Source: Actinomycetota bacterium
GTDB lineage: Bacteria; Actinomycetota; Aquicultoria; Subteraquimicrobiales; Subteraquimicrobiaceae
Reading direction: 5' to 3'
DNA length: 59,925 nt
Assembly (NCBI GenBank): GCA_030018275.1
Contig: JASEGB010000005.1
Coordinates: 35,956 to 95,880 of the forward strand
Below, in pieces: positions 8,196 through 15,999 of this stretch (position 1 is its first letter; the number at the start of each line of letters is the position of its first letter). The notes beneath the pieces were generated by a model. That model was not told where the DNA came from. It was given only the letters and a program-made list of their open reading frames with translations, and searched no databases. Made by a program: the position numbers and the translations under genes.

Positions 8196-8219
8196 CTGTG
8201 AACGGTGAACTGTGAACTA
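8196..8219 (+). repeat. Heptad array, GTGAACT family
   Basis: Words CTGTGAA/CGGTGAA repeat with period 7 (GTGAACG, GTGAACT, GTGAACT) in the 5' leader of the amidohydrolase gene. Confidence 0.75.
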
Positions 8220-8235
8220 ATTAAGGGTGAATGAG

Positions 8236-9648
8236 ATGTTATTGGCAGCAAAGTGGGTTTTACCCATCACCAGCGATCCTATCGAAAATGGAGCCATTTT
8301 GATATCTAAGGACAAAATAAAGGCCGTCGGTCGTAAAAGGGATTTGATAAAGACTCATCCAAAGGAGACGGTTATCGATTTCGGTAAAGCCATACTTTTA
8401 CCTGGCTTTGTCGATACCCATACGCACTTGGAGTACAGCGTCTTTCGGGGCATGTGTGACGATTTACCCTTTGCTCTTTGGAAGATACAGGTCACCAAGA
8501 AGAGCAAAAAACTTTCGGATTCGGATTGGATATCATCGGCCCAGTTGGGAACTTTGGAGGCCATTCAATCCGGGATCACTTGCATCGCAGATATATCATC
8601 CACGGGGGCAAGCCTTTCCACCGCGTTACTGGCTGGGCTTCGAGGTGCCATCTTCTGCGAGGTTTCCGGGATGGATCATTCCAAGATCGATGAGGTAGTA
8701 TCCTGTGCCCGACGAAATGTCCATTCATGGCTAGAGCAATCCCAAAACAGTCATCTTAAGATAGGTGTTTCTCCCTTGGGGGTCTATACCGTTGCTCCTC
8801 CACTTTTCAAGGCGGTAAGTGATTGGGCGAGGAAAGAAGATATCCCCCTTTGCCTGCACCTTGCAGGATCTCCCGATGAATATTCCTTTATAATGTATGG
8901 TTCAAGTTTGCTGGCTACGACGTATAGGGATTTGATGGGATGGAGCGATCTTTTATGGCAACCCATGGGGGTAAGTCCCGTTAAATATGTAGAACAGTGG
9001 GATGTCTTTGAGGGAGAGGTCATCGCCGTCCACTGCATTCAAGTGGGTGAGAGGGATATCGATATTTTGAGGAAGTACGATGTGGCCATCGCTCATTGTC
9101 CAAAGTGTAGTGCAAAGCTGGGGATGGGAATCGCTCCCTTAAGGGATTTCATACGTTGTGGTTTGAGAGTGGGCATAGGCACGGATAGCCCTGCCAGCAA
9201 TAATACCATGGATATATTCGATGAAATGAGAACGGGTTTGCTCTTGCAAAGAGGGGCATCCGAATCCGTGGAGGGCTTTTCAGCGGAACAATTCGTTAGG
9301 ATGGCCACCCTGGGTGGAGCCGAGGTTCTGAAGATGGAGGGAGAAATCGGTTCCCTGGAGGAGGGCAAGCAAGCGGATATAATAGCTGTGGATATCTCCC
9401 ACAGCCACCAAATTCCGGTAAATGATCCATATTCAGCCCTGGTGTACACCACAAATCAGGAGAATGTAATTTTTACCATGGTCGGCGGCAAAGTTTTATA
9501 CGAGAAGAATGGATATTCCATACTAGACCAAGAGGAGATTTTGGCGTGTACCGAGCCGATACGAAAGAAACTCAAGGGACGCTCCTTAGAATCCAGGGGG
9601 TATGGCAAGCATGCAGGAAGTGGGCACGGTAGTAGAGGTAAAAGATGA
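8236..9648 (+). CDS. Amidohydrolase of the TrzN/AtzA/MtaD-like family (nucleoside deaminase-like)
   Basis: A metal-dependent deaminase or hydrolase of about 470 residues. Metal ligands appear in the right order: HTHLEYS (residues about 62), CLHLAGS, VHCIQ, and GTDSPASNN near the C-terminal part, followed by MATLGGAEVL and the EEGKQADI loop that closes amidohydrolase barrels. Relatives deaminate adenosine-type nucleosides (5'-methylthioadenosine, S-adenosylhomocysteine, aminodeoxyfutalosine). Next to prenyl-quinone-type genes, a role in the futalosine menaquinone route is possible, but no mqn genes are visible here, so this stays inference. ATG 8236 is preferred over GTG 8227 because AAGGGTG sits 6-7 nt ahead of it. 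Its 3' end overlaps the next gene by 47 nt. Confidence 0.8.
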   Translation: MLLAAKWVLPITSDPIENGAILISKDKIKAVGRKRDLIKTHPKETVIDFGKAILLPGFVDTHTHLEYSVFRGMCDDLPFALWKIQVTKKSKKLSDSDWISSAQLGTLEAIQSGITCIADISSTGASLSTALLAGLRGAIFCEVSGMDHSKIDEVVSCARRNVHSWLEQSQNSHLKIGVSPLGVYTVAPPLFKAVSDWARKEDIPLCLHLAGSPDEYSFIMYGSSLLATTYRDLMGWSDLLWQPMGVSPVKYVEQWDVFEGEVIAVHCIQVGERDIDILRKYDVAIAHCPKCSAKLGMGIAPLRDFIRCGLRVGIGTDSPASNNTMDIFDEMRTGLLLQRGASESVEGFSAEQFVRMATLGGAEVLKMEGEIGSLEEGKQADIIAVDISHSHQIPVNDPYSALVYTTNQENVIFTMVGGKVLYEKNGYSILDQEEILACTEPIRKKLKGRSLESRGYGKHAGSGHGSRGKR

Positions 9649-10039
9649 TCTGGCCATCGTCGAGGTTGAGCGCTCGCCAGCATGTGAAAGATGTGGTGTT
9701 TGTTACCAGATGTTGGGCACAAACAAAATGCTTGCCGAAGCGAGGAACGATGCCCAAGCGAAGGTAGGAGAAAAAGTAAATCTGGAAATCGAATCCAAAA
9801 TCTTCCTCACCGTGGCTTTGGTTCTTTATATCATCCCCGTGGTCTTTCTCATAATAGGATACTTTATCGGGAGTACCTTGGTCACCTTTCTTCAAAAGCC
9901 CACCTATTCGCAAGAGGTTGGTATACTTTCTGGCTTCATCTTTTTGGGCTTTTCCTATTTGATCATTCGGATGATTGATAGACGAGCGGCATTGAGCAAG
10001 CAAATCCAACCAGTGGTTACAGGGATAGTTAGGAGTTAA
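9602..10039 (+). CDS. RseC/SoxR-reducing-system family membrane protein
   Basis: A 145-residue protein with an N-terminal beta-rich domain (MQEVGTVVEVKDDLAIVEVE) carrying CERCGVC, which probably binds an Fe-S cluster or zinc. Two membrane helices follow, near residues 62-85 and 98-118. This is the layout of RseC proteins, often found in Rnf or SoxR-reducing systems, which tie redox state to regulation. No Rnf genes are adjacent. The start is inside the end of the amidohydrolase gene (ATG 9602 after AGGGGG; ATG 9611 is an alternative), suggesting translational coupling. Confidence 0.75.
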   Translation: MASMQEVGTVVEVKDDLAIVEVERSPACERCGVCYQMLGTNKMLAEARNDAQAKVGEKVNLEIESKIFLTVALVLYIIPVVFLIIGYFIGSTLVTFLQKPTYSQEVGILSGFIFLGFSYLIIRMIDRRAALSKQIQPVVTGIVRS

Positions 10040-10055
10040 AGGGTTAATTTATTTT

Positions 10056-10090
10056 CGGTGAATGGGAACGGTGGACTGTGAACTGTGAAC
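10056..10090 (+). repeat. Heptad array, GTGAAC family
   Basis: Five words with period 7 (CGGTGAA, TGGGAAC, GGTGGAC, TGTGAAC twice) lie between rseC and the small membrane ORF. Confidence 0.7.
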
Positions 10091-10111
10091 AACAATTGGA
10101 GGCAGCGGTCA

Positions 10112-10228
10112 ATGCTATTAAATAAGAGACAAGCCTCTTTTGTGATAAAGTTGATTGCGCTCATCGTTGCCTTAGCCTTTATATTCTCCGTCATCGCCTG
10201 GATGCTGCCCTATCTTCAAAATCCTTGA
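10112..10228 (+). CDS. Small single-pass membrane protein (38 aa)
   Basis: Encodes a 38-residue peptide starting MLLNKRQASFVIKLIALIVA: a short basic N-terminus, one membrane helix, and a WMLPYLQNP tail. A strong ribosome-binding site GGAGG (10098-10102) with 9-nt spacing supports translation. It follows a GTGAAC heptad array. A weak hairpin CCCTCTAAAGGG with TTTT follows the stop. No family recognised; the positive N-terminus suggests an Nin-Cout single-pass peptide. Confidence 0.6.
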   Translation: MLLNKRQASFVIKLIALIVALAFIFSVIAWMLPYLQNP

Positions 10229-10408
10229 GCCCTCTAAAGGGTTTTAAACTGCCGCCGATTTTTAAATTAGTGAAATAGCACTGTTCTTCCCACCGCGTAG
10301 GTGATAAGTGGGTAATTGGTTATTGTTACTCGAGGATTAATATATCAATCATTTAGGTGCTATAATTTTCTTAAGGCGAAGTGCTTGAGTTCTGGGAAGG
10401 TGATAAAG

Positions 10409-11251
10409 ATGCGTGCGATTTGGAAGGGTGCCATAAGTTTTGGGCTCGTGACCATCCCGGTGAAGTTGTATAAGGCGACAGCGAGAAAAAGTCTGAAATT
10501 TAATTATCTCCACAGACAATGCAAGACCCCACTAGAGTACATTCGAAAATGTCCCAGATGCGGAGTGGATGTACCCTGGGAGGATACCGTGCGAGGTTAC
10601 GAGTATGAGAGGGGCAAATATGTTGTTTTGTACGATGAAGATTTTGCGGCCATTCCCTTGGAACTCACCAAAACCGTGGAAATTATGGACTTTGTACATT
10701 TAGAAGAAATAGACCCCATCTATTTCGACAAATCCTATTATCTCATTCCGGAGGAGACGAGTTTAAGGGCGTATAATCTCCTTCGGGAAGCCATGGAGAG
10801 AAAGAGGATGGTTGCCATGGCCAGGGTGGTTGTTCAGGATAAACAACATCTGGCGACGGTTAGGGCTAAGAACAAGGTGTTGGTCCTTGAAACCATGTTT
10901 TATCCCGATGAGATAAGATCGGAAGGCGTCTTTACTGAGTTCCGAAAAGAAGTCAGGTCCCATGAGAAGGAGCTTCAAATGGCGGAAAGTCTGATCACAA
11001 ACTTAGCTGCGGAGTTCGATCCCAATAAATATACCGATGAGTACAGGAAAGCACTTCTCGATATAGTGAAGCAAAAGATTGAAGGAAAAGAGGTGGCAAT
11101 TCCCGTCGTCCCCGAGGAGGAAAAAGTAATAAGTTTGATGGAAGCCCTCAAGGAGAGTATCGAGAGAACCCGCCTGCAGCGCAAGGCAACAAGTGGGCAG
11201 GCCAAGGGGAAGAGGAAAAAAGCAGGTGGCCTCAATACCGAAAGCGCTTAA
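10409..11251 (+). CDS. ku: Ku-type DNA end-binding protein for non-homologous end joining
   Basis: A homodimeric bacterial Ku of about 280 residues. The N-terminus MRAIWKGAISFGLVTIPVKL is the conserved bacterial Ku start, so ATG 10409 (with GGGAAGGTG upstream) is chosen over the upstream in-frame GTG. Central segments LEYIRKCPRC, YVVLYDEDFAAIPLE and FDKSYYLIPEE form the DNA-encircling ring. The C-terminus is short and Lys/Arg-rich (KGKRKKAGG), the tail that in other Ku proteins binds DNA and LigD. It threads onto double-strand ends and recruits a LigD-type ligase, here only 1.5 kb downstream on the same strand. Confidence 0.95.
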   Translation: MRAIWKGAISFGLVTIPVKLYKATARKSLKFNYLHRQCKTPLEYIRKCPRCGVDVPWEDTVRGYEYERGKYVVLYDEDFAAIPLELTKTVEIMDFVHLEEIDPIYFDKSYYLIPEETSLRAYNLLREAMERKRMVAMARVVVQDKQHLATVRAKNKVLVLETMFYPDEIRSEGVFTEFRKEVRSHEKELQMAESLITNLAAEFDPNKYTDEYRKALLDIVKQKIEGKEVAIPVVPEEEKVISLMEALKESIERTRLQRKATSGQAKGKRKKAGGLNTESA

Positions 11252-11407
11252 ACTCTCCATTATTGAAGTGGCGGGTAGGTCATATTTTCAATTCGAAATG
11301 CTCAAAGGGGCGCTCTTGAGTTTCGGTTTGCTTTGGGCTTATTTTTGCAATGCGAAATTGGCATAGCTATTTACAGGGTTACGAGTATTAATTTGGAGCT
11401 ATGAACT

Positions 11408-12094
11408 ATGTTTACCAATCGTCGTGAGGCTGGAAGAGAACTTTCACAGCGCCTAATCCATTATAAACAGCAGAATGTCGTGGTCGTGGCAATTCCCCGT
11501 GGGGGAGTGGTTGTGGCCAGTGAAGTAGCTAAGGGCCTAAATGCACCCCTCGATTTGGTGATCCCCAGGAAAATAGGCGCCCCTGGAAATCCTGAATTAG
11601 CCATAGGAGCCGTAGCGGGTAAGGGGAAGGTAATGCTCAACGAGGGGTTAAAGGAGGCTTTGCGTGTTCCGGACGAATATGTTGGGGAGGAAGTAGAGAG
11701 GCAAATAGAGGAGATAAATAGGCGCAGGAAGAAGTATTTAGGGGACAAGCCCGCAAAAAGTCTGCAGGACAAAGTGGTCATATTGGTAGACGATGGTTTG
11801 GCCACCGGCTACACAGCTTTAGCTGCCATAAGCGCCATTCGGGAAGAAAAGCCCAGGAAAATAGTACTGGCCATTCCAGTGGCCCCGCGAGATACCTTCG
11901 AGCGGTTAAAAGGGGAGGTTGACGAGATAATCTGTCTCGACCTTCCAGAGTTTTTTTATGCAGTTGGACAGTTCTATCTGGATTTCTCCCAGACGACGGA
12001 TGAAGAGGTAATCGAAATTCTTAAAGAGAATGCCGAGCGGTTAATGACGAACCTGCCTGCCCCGACAAGCCGGGGCGTTAAAGGACGAAAATAA
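11408..12094 (+). CDS. Phosphoribosyltransferase-fold protein
   Basis: 228 residues. The type I PRTase signature VVILVDDGLATGYTALAA is near residue 125; an N-terminal AIPRGGVVVASEVAKGLNA segment and a helical insert are typical of a widespread family of stand-alone PRTase-like proteins often beside archaemetzincin or stress genes. Substrate not known. Its last codons (LPAPTSRGVKGRK) read through a GCCCCG..CGGGGC palindrome, so the C-tail looks acquired. Start at ATG 11408 after TTGGAGC. Its stop is 1 nt from the next start, so the two genes are probably one operon with ku upstream. Confidence 0.75.
   Translation: MFTNRREAGRELSQRLIHYKQQNVVVVAIPRGGVVVASEVAKGLNAPLDLVIPRKIGAPGNPELAIGAVAGKGKVMLNEGLKEALRVPDEYVGEEVERQIEEINRRRKKYLGDKPAKSLQDKVVILVDDGLATGYTALAAISAIREEKPRKIVLAIPVAPRDTFERLKGEVDEIICLDLPEFFYAVGQFYLDFSQTTDEEVIEILKENAERLMTNLPAPTSRGVKGRK
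12059..12076. repeat. Palindromic element inside the PRTase gene
   Basis: GCCCCG and CGGGGC flank a 6-nt loop (ACAAGC). It is translated as part of the C-terminal tail of the PRTase. Confidence 0.6.
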
Positions 12095-12095
12095 T

Positions 12096-12695
12096 ATGCG
12101 CCTGAAGTACCTCTATCTTTTTCCCATTGGAGATGTCGATTCCTCCGTCCTTGCTGTTCTACAGGATGTTTTGGAGGAAAAATTTGGTTTTCCCTGTAAG
12201 ATTGGCCCTGCTCTACCCGATCCTCGTTACGCCTACAATCCAGAGAGGGGTCAATACAAATCCACGATGATTTTAGGAAAGGTGAGGCAAGCTCTACCTC
12301 AGGATGCTTTAAAGGGACTTGGGGTCACGTCGGTGGACTTATACGTTCCCATGCTTAATTTCATCTTTGGCGAGGCTGAGGTTCGTGGAAGATGCGCCGT
12401 AATTTCCTTATGCCGACTGAAACCCAAGTTTTATGGCGTCTCCCGACCCCGACTCGTCGGGAGCGGGCAAGCCCACCTACCGAATGGGCAGGCAGGAGAG
12501 GATATCCTTAAAACCAGGGCGATTAAGGAAGCCGTTCATGAACTTGGACACACCTTTGGCTTGTCCCATTGTTCAGATCCGAAGTGTGTAATGTGTTTCT
12601 CGAATAGTTTGATGGATACTGATTTTAAGGAAGAAAATTTTTGCTCTTCCTGTCAAAACGCTATAACTTTGTCAATTCAGAATTTACTTCGATAG
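12096..12695 (+). CDS. amzA: Archaemetzincin-type zinc metalloprotease
   Basis: Metzincin active site HELGHTFGLSHC (HExxHxxGxxHC) is near residue 149, followed by the archaemetzincin Cys pattern CVMCFSNS and FCSSCQ, which gives a second zinc site. The family is about 180-190 residues and mostly archaeal with scattered bacterial members; substrates are not established. Just before the active-site helix the protein has an extra loop of about 20 residues (from RPRLVGSG to NGQAGED) encoded by a compound palindrome at 12440-12489. It inserts without breaking the frame. It sits between the PRTase and the DNA ligase. Confidence 0.9.
   Translation: MRLKYLYLFPIGDVDSSVLAVLQDVLEEKFGFPCKIGPALPDPRYAYNPERGQYKSTMILGKVRQALPQDALKGLGVTSVDLYVPMLNFIFGEAEVRGRCAVISLCRLKPKFYGVSRPRLVGSGQAHLPNGQAGEDILKTRAIKEAVHELGHTFGLSHCSDPKCVMCFSNSLMDTDFKEENFCSSCQNAITLSIQNLLR
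12440..12489. repeat. Compound palindromic insertion inside amzA
   Basis: Two adjacent hairpins: CTCCCGAC / GTCGGGAG (12440-12463) and GCCCA / TGGGC (12471-12489). The translated product is an extra loop just upstream of the HExxH helix. Compare the CCCCGAC palindromes elsewhere in the window. Confidence 0.65.
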
Positions 12696-12723
12696 CAATT
12701 TTCCAGACATCCAAACCTTGAAA

Positions 12724-13731
12724 ATGAACTCGTGGATGAAGCGTTCCATAAAACCCATGCTCGCCCAATTGGCTCGTCCCTTTGATTCCTCCAATCATAT
12801 TTTTGAACTCAAATGGGATGGTGTAAGATGTATCGCTTTTTTAACCGCCCCCAGAGATGGTGTAACCGGAGGCACCGGGCTTCAAAATCGGAAACTTAGG
12901 GATATCACCCGCTCTTATCCTGAGCTCAATGATTTACATTTAGCTTTGAGGGGCGGGGAAGCAATCCTCGATGGGGAAATAGTCTTCTTAAGAGATGGTA
13001 AGCCCGATTTCCAGAAGCTTTTGGAAAGGGAGCAGCTGCAGGATGATGCACGAATCGATATACTGTCAAAACTCACACCCGTGACCTATATCGCCTTTGA
13101 TATTTTGTATTTCGATGGCTCTCCCCTGTTTAAGCTTCCCTTGATTGAAAGGAGGAAGATTCTTTCCGAAGCTGTAAGCGAGAGTGAAAAGCTCATCCTC
13201 TCCAGATTCATTTGGGAGAGGGGCATCGATTTTTTCGAGCAAGCCTCAGTTCAAGGGTTTGAGGGAATAGTGGCTAAGGAGTCGAATAGCCCTTATATCG
13301 AGGGTAAAAGGACTAATCTTTGGCTGAAGATAAAGAGGATTTTGACGCAGGATTGTGTGATCTGTGGTTATACCCTGGGGCGGGGGCGTAGGGAGGAAGT
13401 TTTTGGTTCCCTGATATTGGGAGTATATCATGGTGGAGAACTCATTCACGTAGGTCAAGTTGGCACGGGATTAACCGAGGAAAAATTGAAGGGACTGTTG
13501 TCACAACTTGAAGCATTGAGGACCGGTGAACACCCCTTTTCTTACAAGCTGGAGATCGACCGACCCACTCAATTCATCAGACCATCCTTGGTTTGCGAGG
13601 TGGAGTTCAGGGGCTGGACAAAGGATGGAAAACTCCGCAACCCCAGTTTCAAAAGGCTTCGTCCCGACAAACCCGCTGAGGAATGTCGAAAGTCGGGCGG
13701 ATCTGAGGGAGAACAAGTTCATAAAATTTGA
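12724..13731 (+). CDS. ligD: ATP-dependent DNA ligase (LigD ligase-domain type)
   Basis: Stand-alone ligase module of about 335 residues. Adenylation motif I is ELKWDGVR (Lys nucleophile near residue 31), motif III is IAFDILYFDG, motif IV is FEGIVAKE, motif V NLWLKIK. The C-terminal OB-fold carries the EVEFRGWTKDGKLRNPSFK segment typical of LigD ligases. It would seal ends held by Ku. The polymerase and phosphoesterase domains of full LigD are not fused and not in this window. An extra APRDGVTGGTG loop follows strand 2. The C-terminal tail after RLRPDKP spans an inverted pair CCCGAC / GTCGGG. The start is unclear (ATG 12724, ATG 12736 or TTG 12718; none has a strong site). Confidence 0.9.
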   Translation: MNSWMKRSIKPMLAQLARPFDSSNHIFELKWDGVRCIAFLTAPRDGVTGGTGLQNRKLRDITRSYPELNDLHLALRGGEAILDGEIVFLRDGKPDFQKLLEREQLQDDARIDILSKLTPVTYIAFDILYFDGSPLFKLPLIERRKILSEAVSESEKLILSRFIWERGIDFFEQASVQGFEGIVAKESNSPYIEGKRTNLWLKIKRILTQDCVICGYTLGRGRREEVFGSLILGVYHGGELIHVGQVGTGLTEEKLKGLLSQLEALRTGEHPFSYKLEIDRPTQFIRPSLVCEVEFRGWTKDGKLRNPSFKRLRPDKPAEECRKSGGSEGEQVHKI

Positions 13732-13974
13732 TATTTTTTGAAGGAATTTTTGTTTGATCGTGGAAATTACAGCTAATTGTATTATGAGGAATATTAAATT
13801 GTTTGGATTAGAAATCATTAATTTAAAAAAGTTAGCGGACATTAATAGGATTAGCTGGGAAATTGGCAAAAGCATAAAGTGTTTAAAAATTCTTCGGAGC
13901 TTGAAAGTGGGATTATGGAAACTTTGGGATGTTCAGGAAGCACTAAGTGATTCGTTTGGTTGGAGGATTGGCAA

Positions 13975-14670
13975 GTGGTTGAAAAGAGAATGAGTTTCAT
14001 TGAACATCTTGAAGAGCTCCGAAGACGTCTCATTATTTGTATCTTTGCGGTTTTTATAGCGGCCTGTGCCTGTTATGCATTTTGGAGACCAATTCTATGG
14101 CTCATCACCAGACCACTGGGGGGGCACAAGTTATATTACGCAACTGTAATGGAGCCCTTTATTGGTAGGTTTCGTATTGCTGCTTTTGCCGGAGTTTTTG
14201 TTGCGTTTCCGATTATACTCTATGAGTTCCTAGCCTTCGTGGCTCCAGCATTGAGAAGGAAAGAGAAGAGATTCATATATCCGATTTTATGTTTGCTCAT
14301 TTTCTTCTTTATCTGTGGTGTGGTCTTTGGTTATATGTATCTGTTGCCGGTGAGTGTGGATTGGCTGATAGCCCAAGGGGAGGGATTGTTAAAACCGATT
14401 CTCACATTTGATAGGTATATCGCTTTCGCGGCTTTATTCCTATTGGCTTGTGGAGTTGGTTTTGAGACCCCCGTAGTCATATTATTTTTGGTAAAATTGG
14501 GTGTTGTGAGTCCACAAGCGCTTAGAAGGCAATGGAGGGTGGCATATATCATCATCCTAATTGTAGCGGCTATAATTACTCCCGATTGGAGTCCCATAAC
14601 TATGGCTGTTATGGCCATACCAATGATAGCATTATACGAAATAAGTATCCTTTTAGCACGCCTTTTCTAG
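13975..14670 (+). CDS. tatC: Sec-independent protein translocase TatC
   Basis: About 231 residues with the TatC signature near the N-terminus (MSFIEHLEELRRRLI), a conserved Pro-rich first periplasmic loop (MEPFIGRFRIAAFAGVFVAF) and six membrane helices to LLARLF. It is the receptor for twin-arginine signal peptides. GTG 13975 is preferred because GGAGG lies 8 nt upstream; ATG 13990 is the alternative. No tatA/tatB is visible nearby. It directly precedes the hydrogenase operon, whose small subunit has a twin-arginine signal, so the placement is functional. The 243-nt gap upstream (13732-13974) shows no gene I can support. Confidence 0.9.
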   Translation: MVEKRMSFIEHLEELRRRLIICIFAVFIAACACYAFWRPILWLITRPLGGHKLYYATVMEPFIGRFRIAAFAGVFVAFPIILYEFLAFVAPALRRKEKRFIYPILCLLIFFFICGVVFGYMYLLPVSVDWLIAQGEGLLKPILTFDRYIAFAALFLLACGVGFETPVVILFLVKLGVVSPQALRRQWRVAYIIILIVAAIITPDWSPITMAVMAIPMIALYEISILLARLF

Positions 14671-14733
14671 AAATCTAGCAATTGGAGCAGTAATGTTCAC
14701 TGAGGGGGTGATAAATTTAAGAGGATTTTAGAA

Positions 14734-14766
14734 GTGGAGCCTTTGAAAAAGGATCCACTTTTCCTT
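14734..14766 (+). terminator. Intrinsic terminator after tatC
   Basis: GTGGA..TCCAC outer stem, extended inward by CCTTT / AAAGG, then TTTTCCTTTTT. It separates tatC from the hydrogenase operon. Confidence 0.7.
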
Positions 14767-14806
14767 TTTGGCCAATTTTAACCTGTAGGTAGAGGGAGGT
14801 GTGTGG

Positions 14807-14896
14807 ATGAAGATCACCCGTCTCGAATTCTTTAAAGTTTGTGCTCGCACGTTCACTGCCCTTGGCGCTGCCATTTTGGCATCCTTCAAAGCTTAG
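14807..14896 (+). CDS. 29-residue twin-arginine-like mini-ORF ahead of the hydrogenase
   Basis: ATG 14807 follows a very strong site GAGGGAGGTG. The peptide begins MKITRLEFFKVCARTF and continues into a hydrophobic stretch (TALGAAILASF) ending KA. It looks like the front of a Tat signal peptide of a formate-dehydrogenase or hydrogenase subunit (S/T-R-R-x-F-x-K pattern), but Arg2 is Leu, and nothing follows. The next gene's ribosome-binding site AGGAGGTG begins at its stop codon. It may be a translated leader for the hydrogenase operon or the stub of a lost subunit. No known family. Confidence 0.5.
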   Translation: MKITRLEFFKVCARTFTALGAAILASFKA

Positions 14897-14910
14897 GAGG
14901 TGTTTAATCG

Positions 14911-15999
14911 GTGGAAAGCATTTTTAAGGGCTTAAGCCGTAGAGATTTTCTGAAATATTGTGCCAGCATCGCCGCAATGTTAGGACTCTCGGAAATTTAT
15001 GTCCCTCAGATTGCTGCAGCTCTTGAGGAAGCGGCGAAGGGTAAGCCACCTGTGATATGGATGCAGGGGCAAAGTTGCGCTGGTTGCACCGTCTCTTTCA
15101 TCAATTCTCGGGAACCTACCCCTGCTGAATTGGTCTTGGATATTTTATCCGTTAGGTTTCACCCCAATATAATGGCGGCAGCTGGGGATGTCGCTCTTAA
15201 TGCCATTGAGACCACCATGGAGGAAGCGAAGGGCAAATACGTCTACATCTTTGAGGGCGCTTTGCCCACGGCGGAGGAGGGTCGCTTCTGCGAAATCGGT
15301 GAAACTTCAGCGGTAGATTGGGTGAAAAAAGTTGCCAAAGATGCTCATGCGGTCATCGCCATAGGTGCCTGTGCTTCATTTGGTGGGATCCCCGCAGCCA
15401 ATCGGGAAACTACGGGTGCCTCAAGCGTGCAGGATATTCTGGGCACCCCGGTCGTTAAGATTCCAGGTTGTCCCGCTCATCCGGATTGGGTGATTGGAAC
15501 CGTGGTCAAACTGCTGCTCTTTGGAAAGGATGCTGTGTTAGATGGTCTTGATAAATATGGTCGTCCCAAGGAGTTTTATGGCACCCTGATCCATGATAAT
15601 TGTCCCAGGCGACACTGGTTCGAAGCTGGAAAATTCGTCGAAGACTTCAATGATCCCGAGCAAGCAAATTACTGCCTACTACTAAAGGGGTGTAAAGGTC
15701 CCTTCACCTATGCTGATTGTCCCAAGAGGAAGTGGAATTCCGGAACCAATTTCTGTATCGATGCCAATGCTCCTTGCCAGGGATGTACTCAGCCCGAGTT
15801 CTATGCCAAGTTTTCACCTCTTTACGAGAAATTACCGGAAATCGGCATCCCTGGAATCGCTGGCTATGAGGTCAGTGCAGATACCATCGCCAAAGTGCTC
15901 GGTATTGTAACCGCCGCTGGCATTGGTCTCCACTTGGTTGGTCAAATAGCCACTGGACGCCTTGGCAAAGGTGGTCCACCAGAAAGGGGTGAGAAGTAA
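14911..15999 (+). CDS. [NiFe(Se)] hydrogenase small subunit, Tat-exported
   Basis: 362 residues. Residues 8-15 carry the twin-arginine motif SRRDFLKY, followed by a hydrophobic signal. Fe-S ligands follow: QSCAGCTVSF (proximal), GACASFGG, GCPAHPDW, then HDNCPRR and a C-terminal cluster region FCIDANAPCQGC. At the position where ordinary [NiFe] enzymes have Pro (NWP..) this protein has Cys282, predicting a medial [4Fe-4S] rather than [3Fe-4S] cluster, the arrangement known for [NiFeSe] enzymes. The C-terminus has a hydrophobic helix (LGIVTAAGIGLHLVGQIA) that can anchor it in the membrane. GTG 14911 follows AGGAGGTG. It overlaps the large subunit start by one base. Confidence 0.92.
   Translation: MESIFKGLSRRDFLKYCASIAAMLGLSEIYVPQIAAALEEAAKGKPPVIWMQGQSCAGCTVSFINSREPTPAELVLDILSVRFHPNIMAAAGDVALNAIETTMEEAKGKYVYIFEGALPTAEEGRFCEIGETSAVDWVKKVAKDAHAVIAIGACASFGGIPAANRETTGASSVQDILGTPVVKIPGCPAHPDWVIGTVVKLLLFGKDAVLDGLDKYGRPKEFYGTLIHDNCPRRHWFEAGKFVEDFNDPEQANYCLLLKGCKGPFTYADCPKRKWNSGTNFCIDANAPCQGCTQPEFYAKFSPLYEKLPEIGIPGIAGYEVSADTIAKVLGIVTAAGIGLHLVGQIATGRLGKGGPPERGEK

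Noticed and set aside
10316-10408. N-terminal extension of Ku from GTG 10316
   Set aside because: MRAIWKGAISFG at 10409 is the conserved Ku start and has a good ribosome-binding site; the 31 upstream codons match nothing.
13754-13993. 79-codon frame between ligase and tatC
   Set aside because: No ribosome-binding site, no recognisable motif, and it overlaps the tatC start; looks like chance in an A/T-rich gap.
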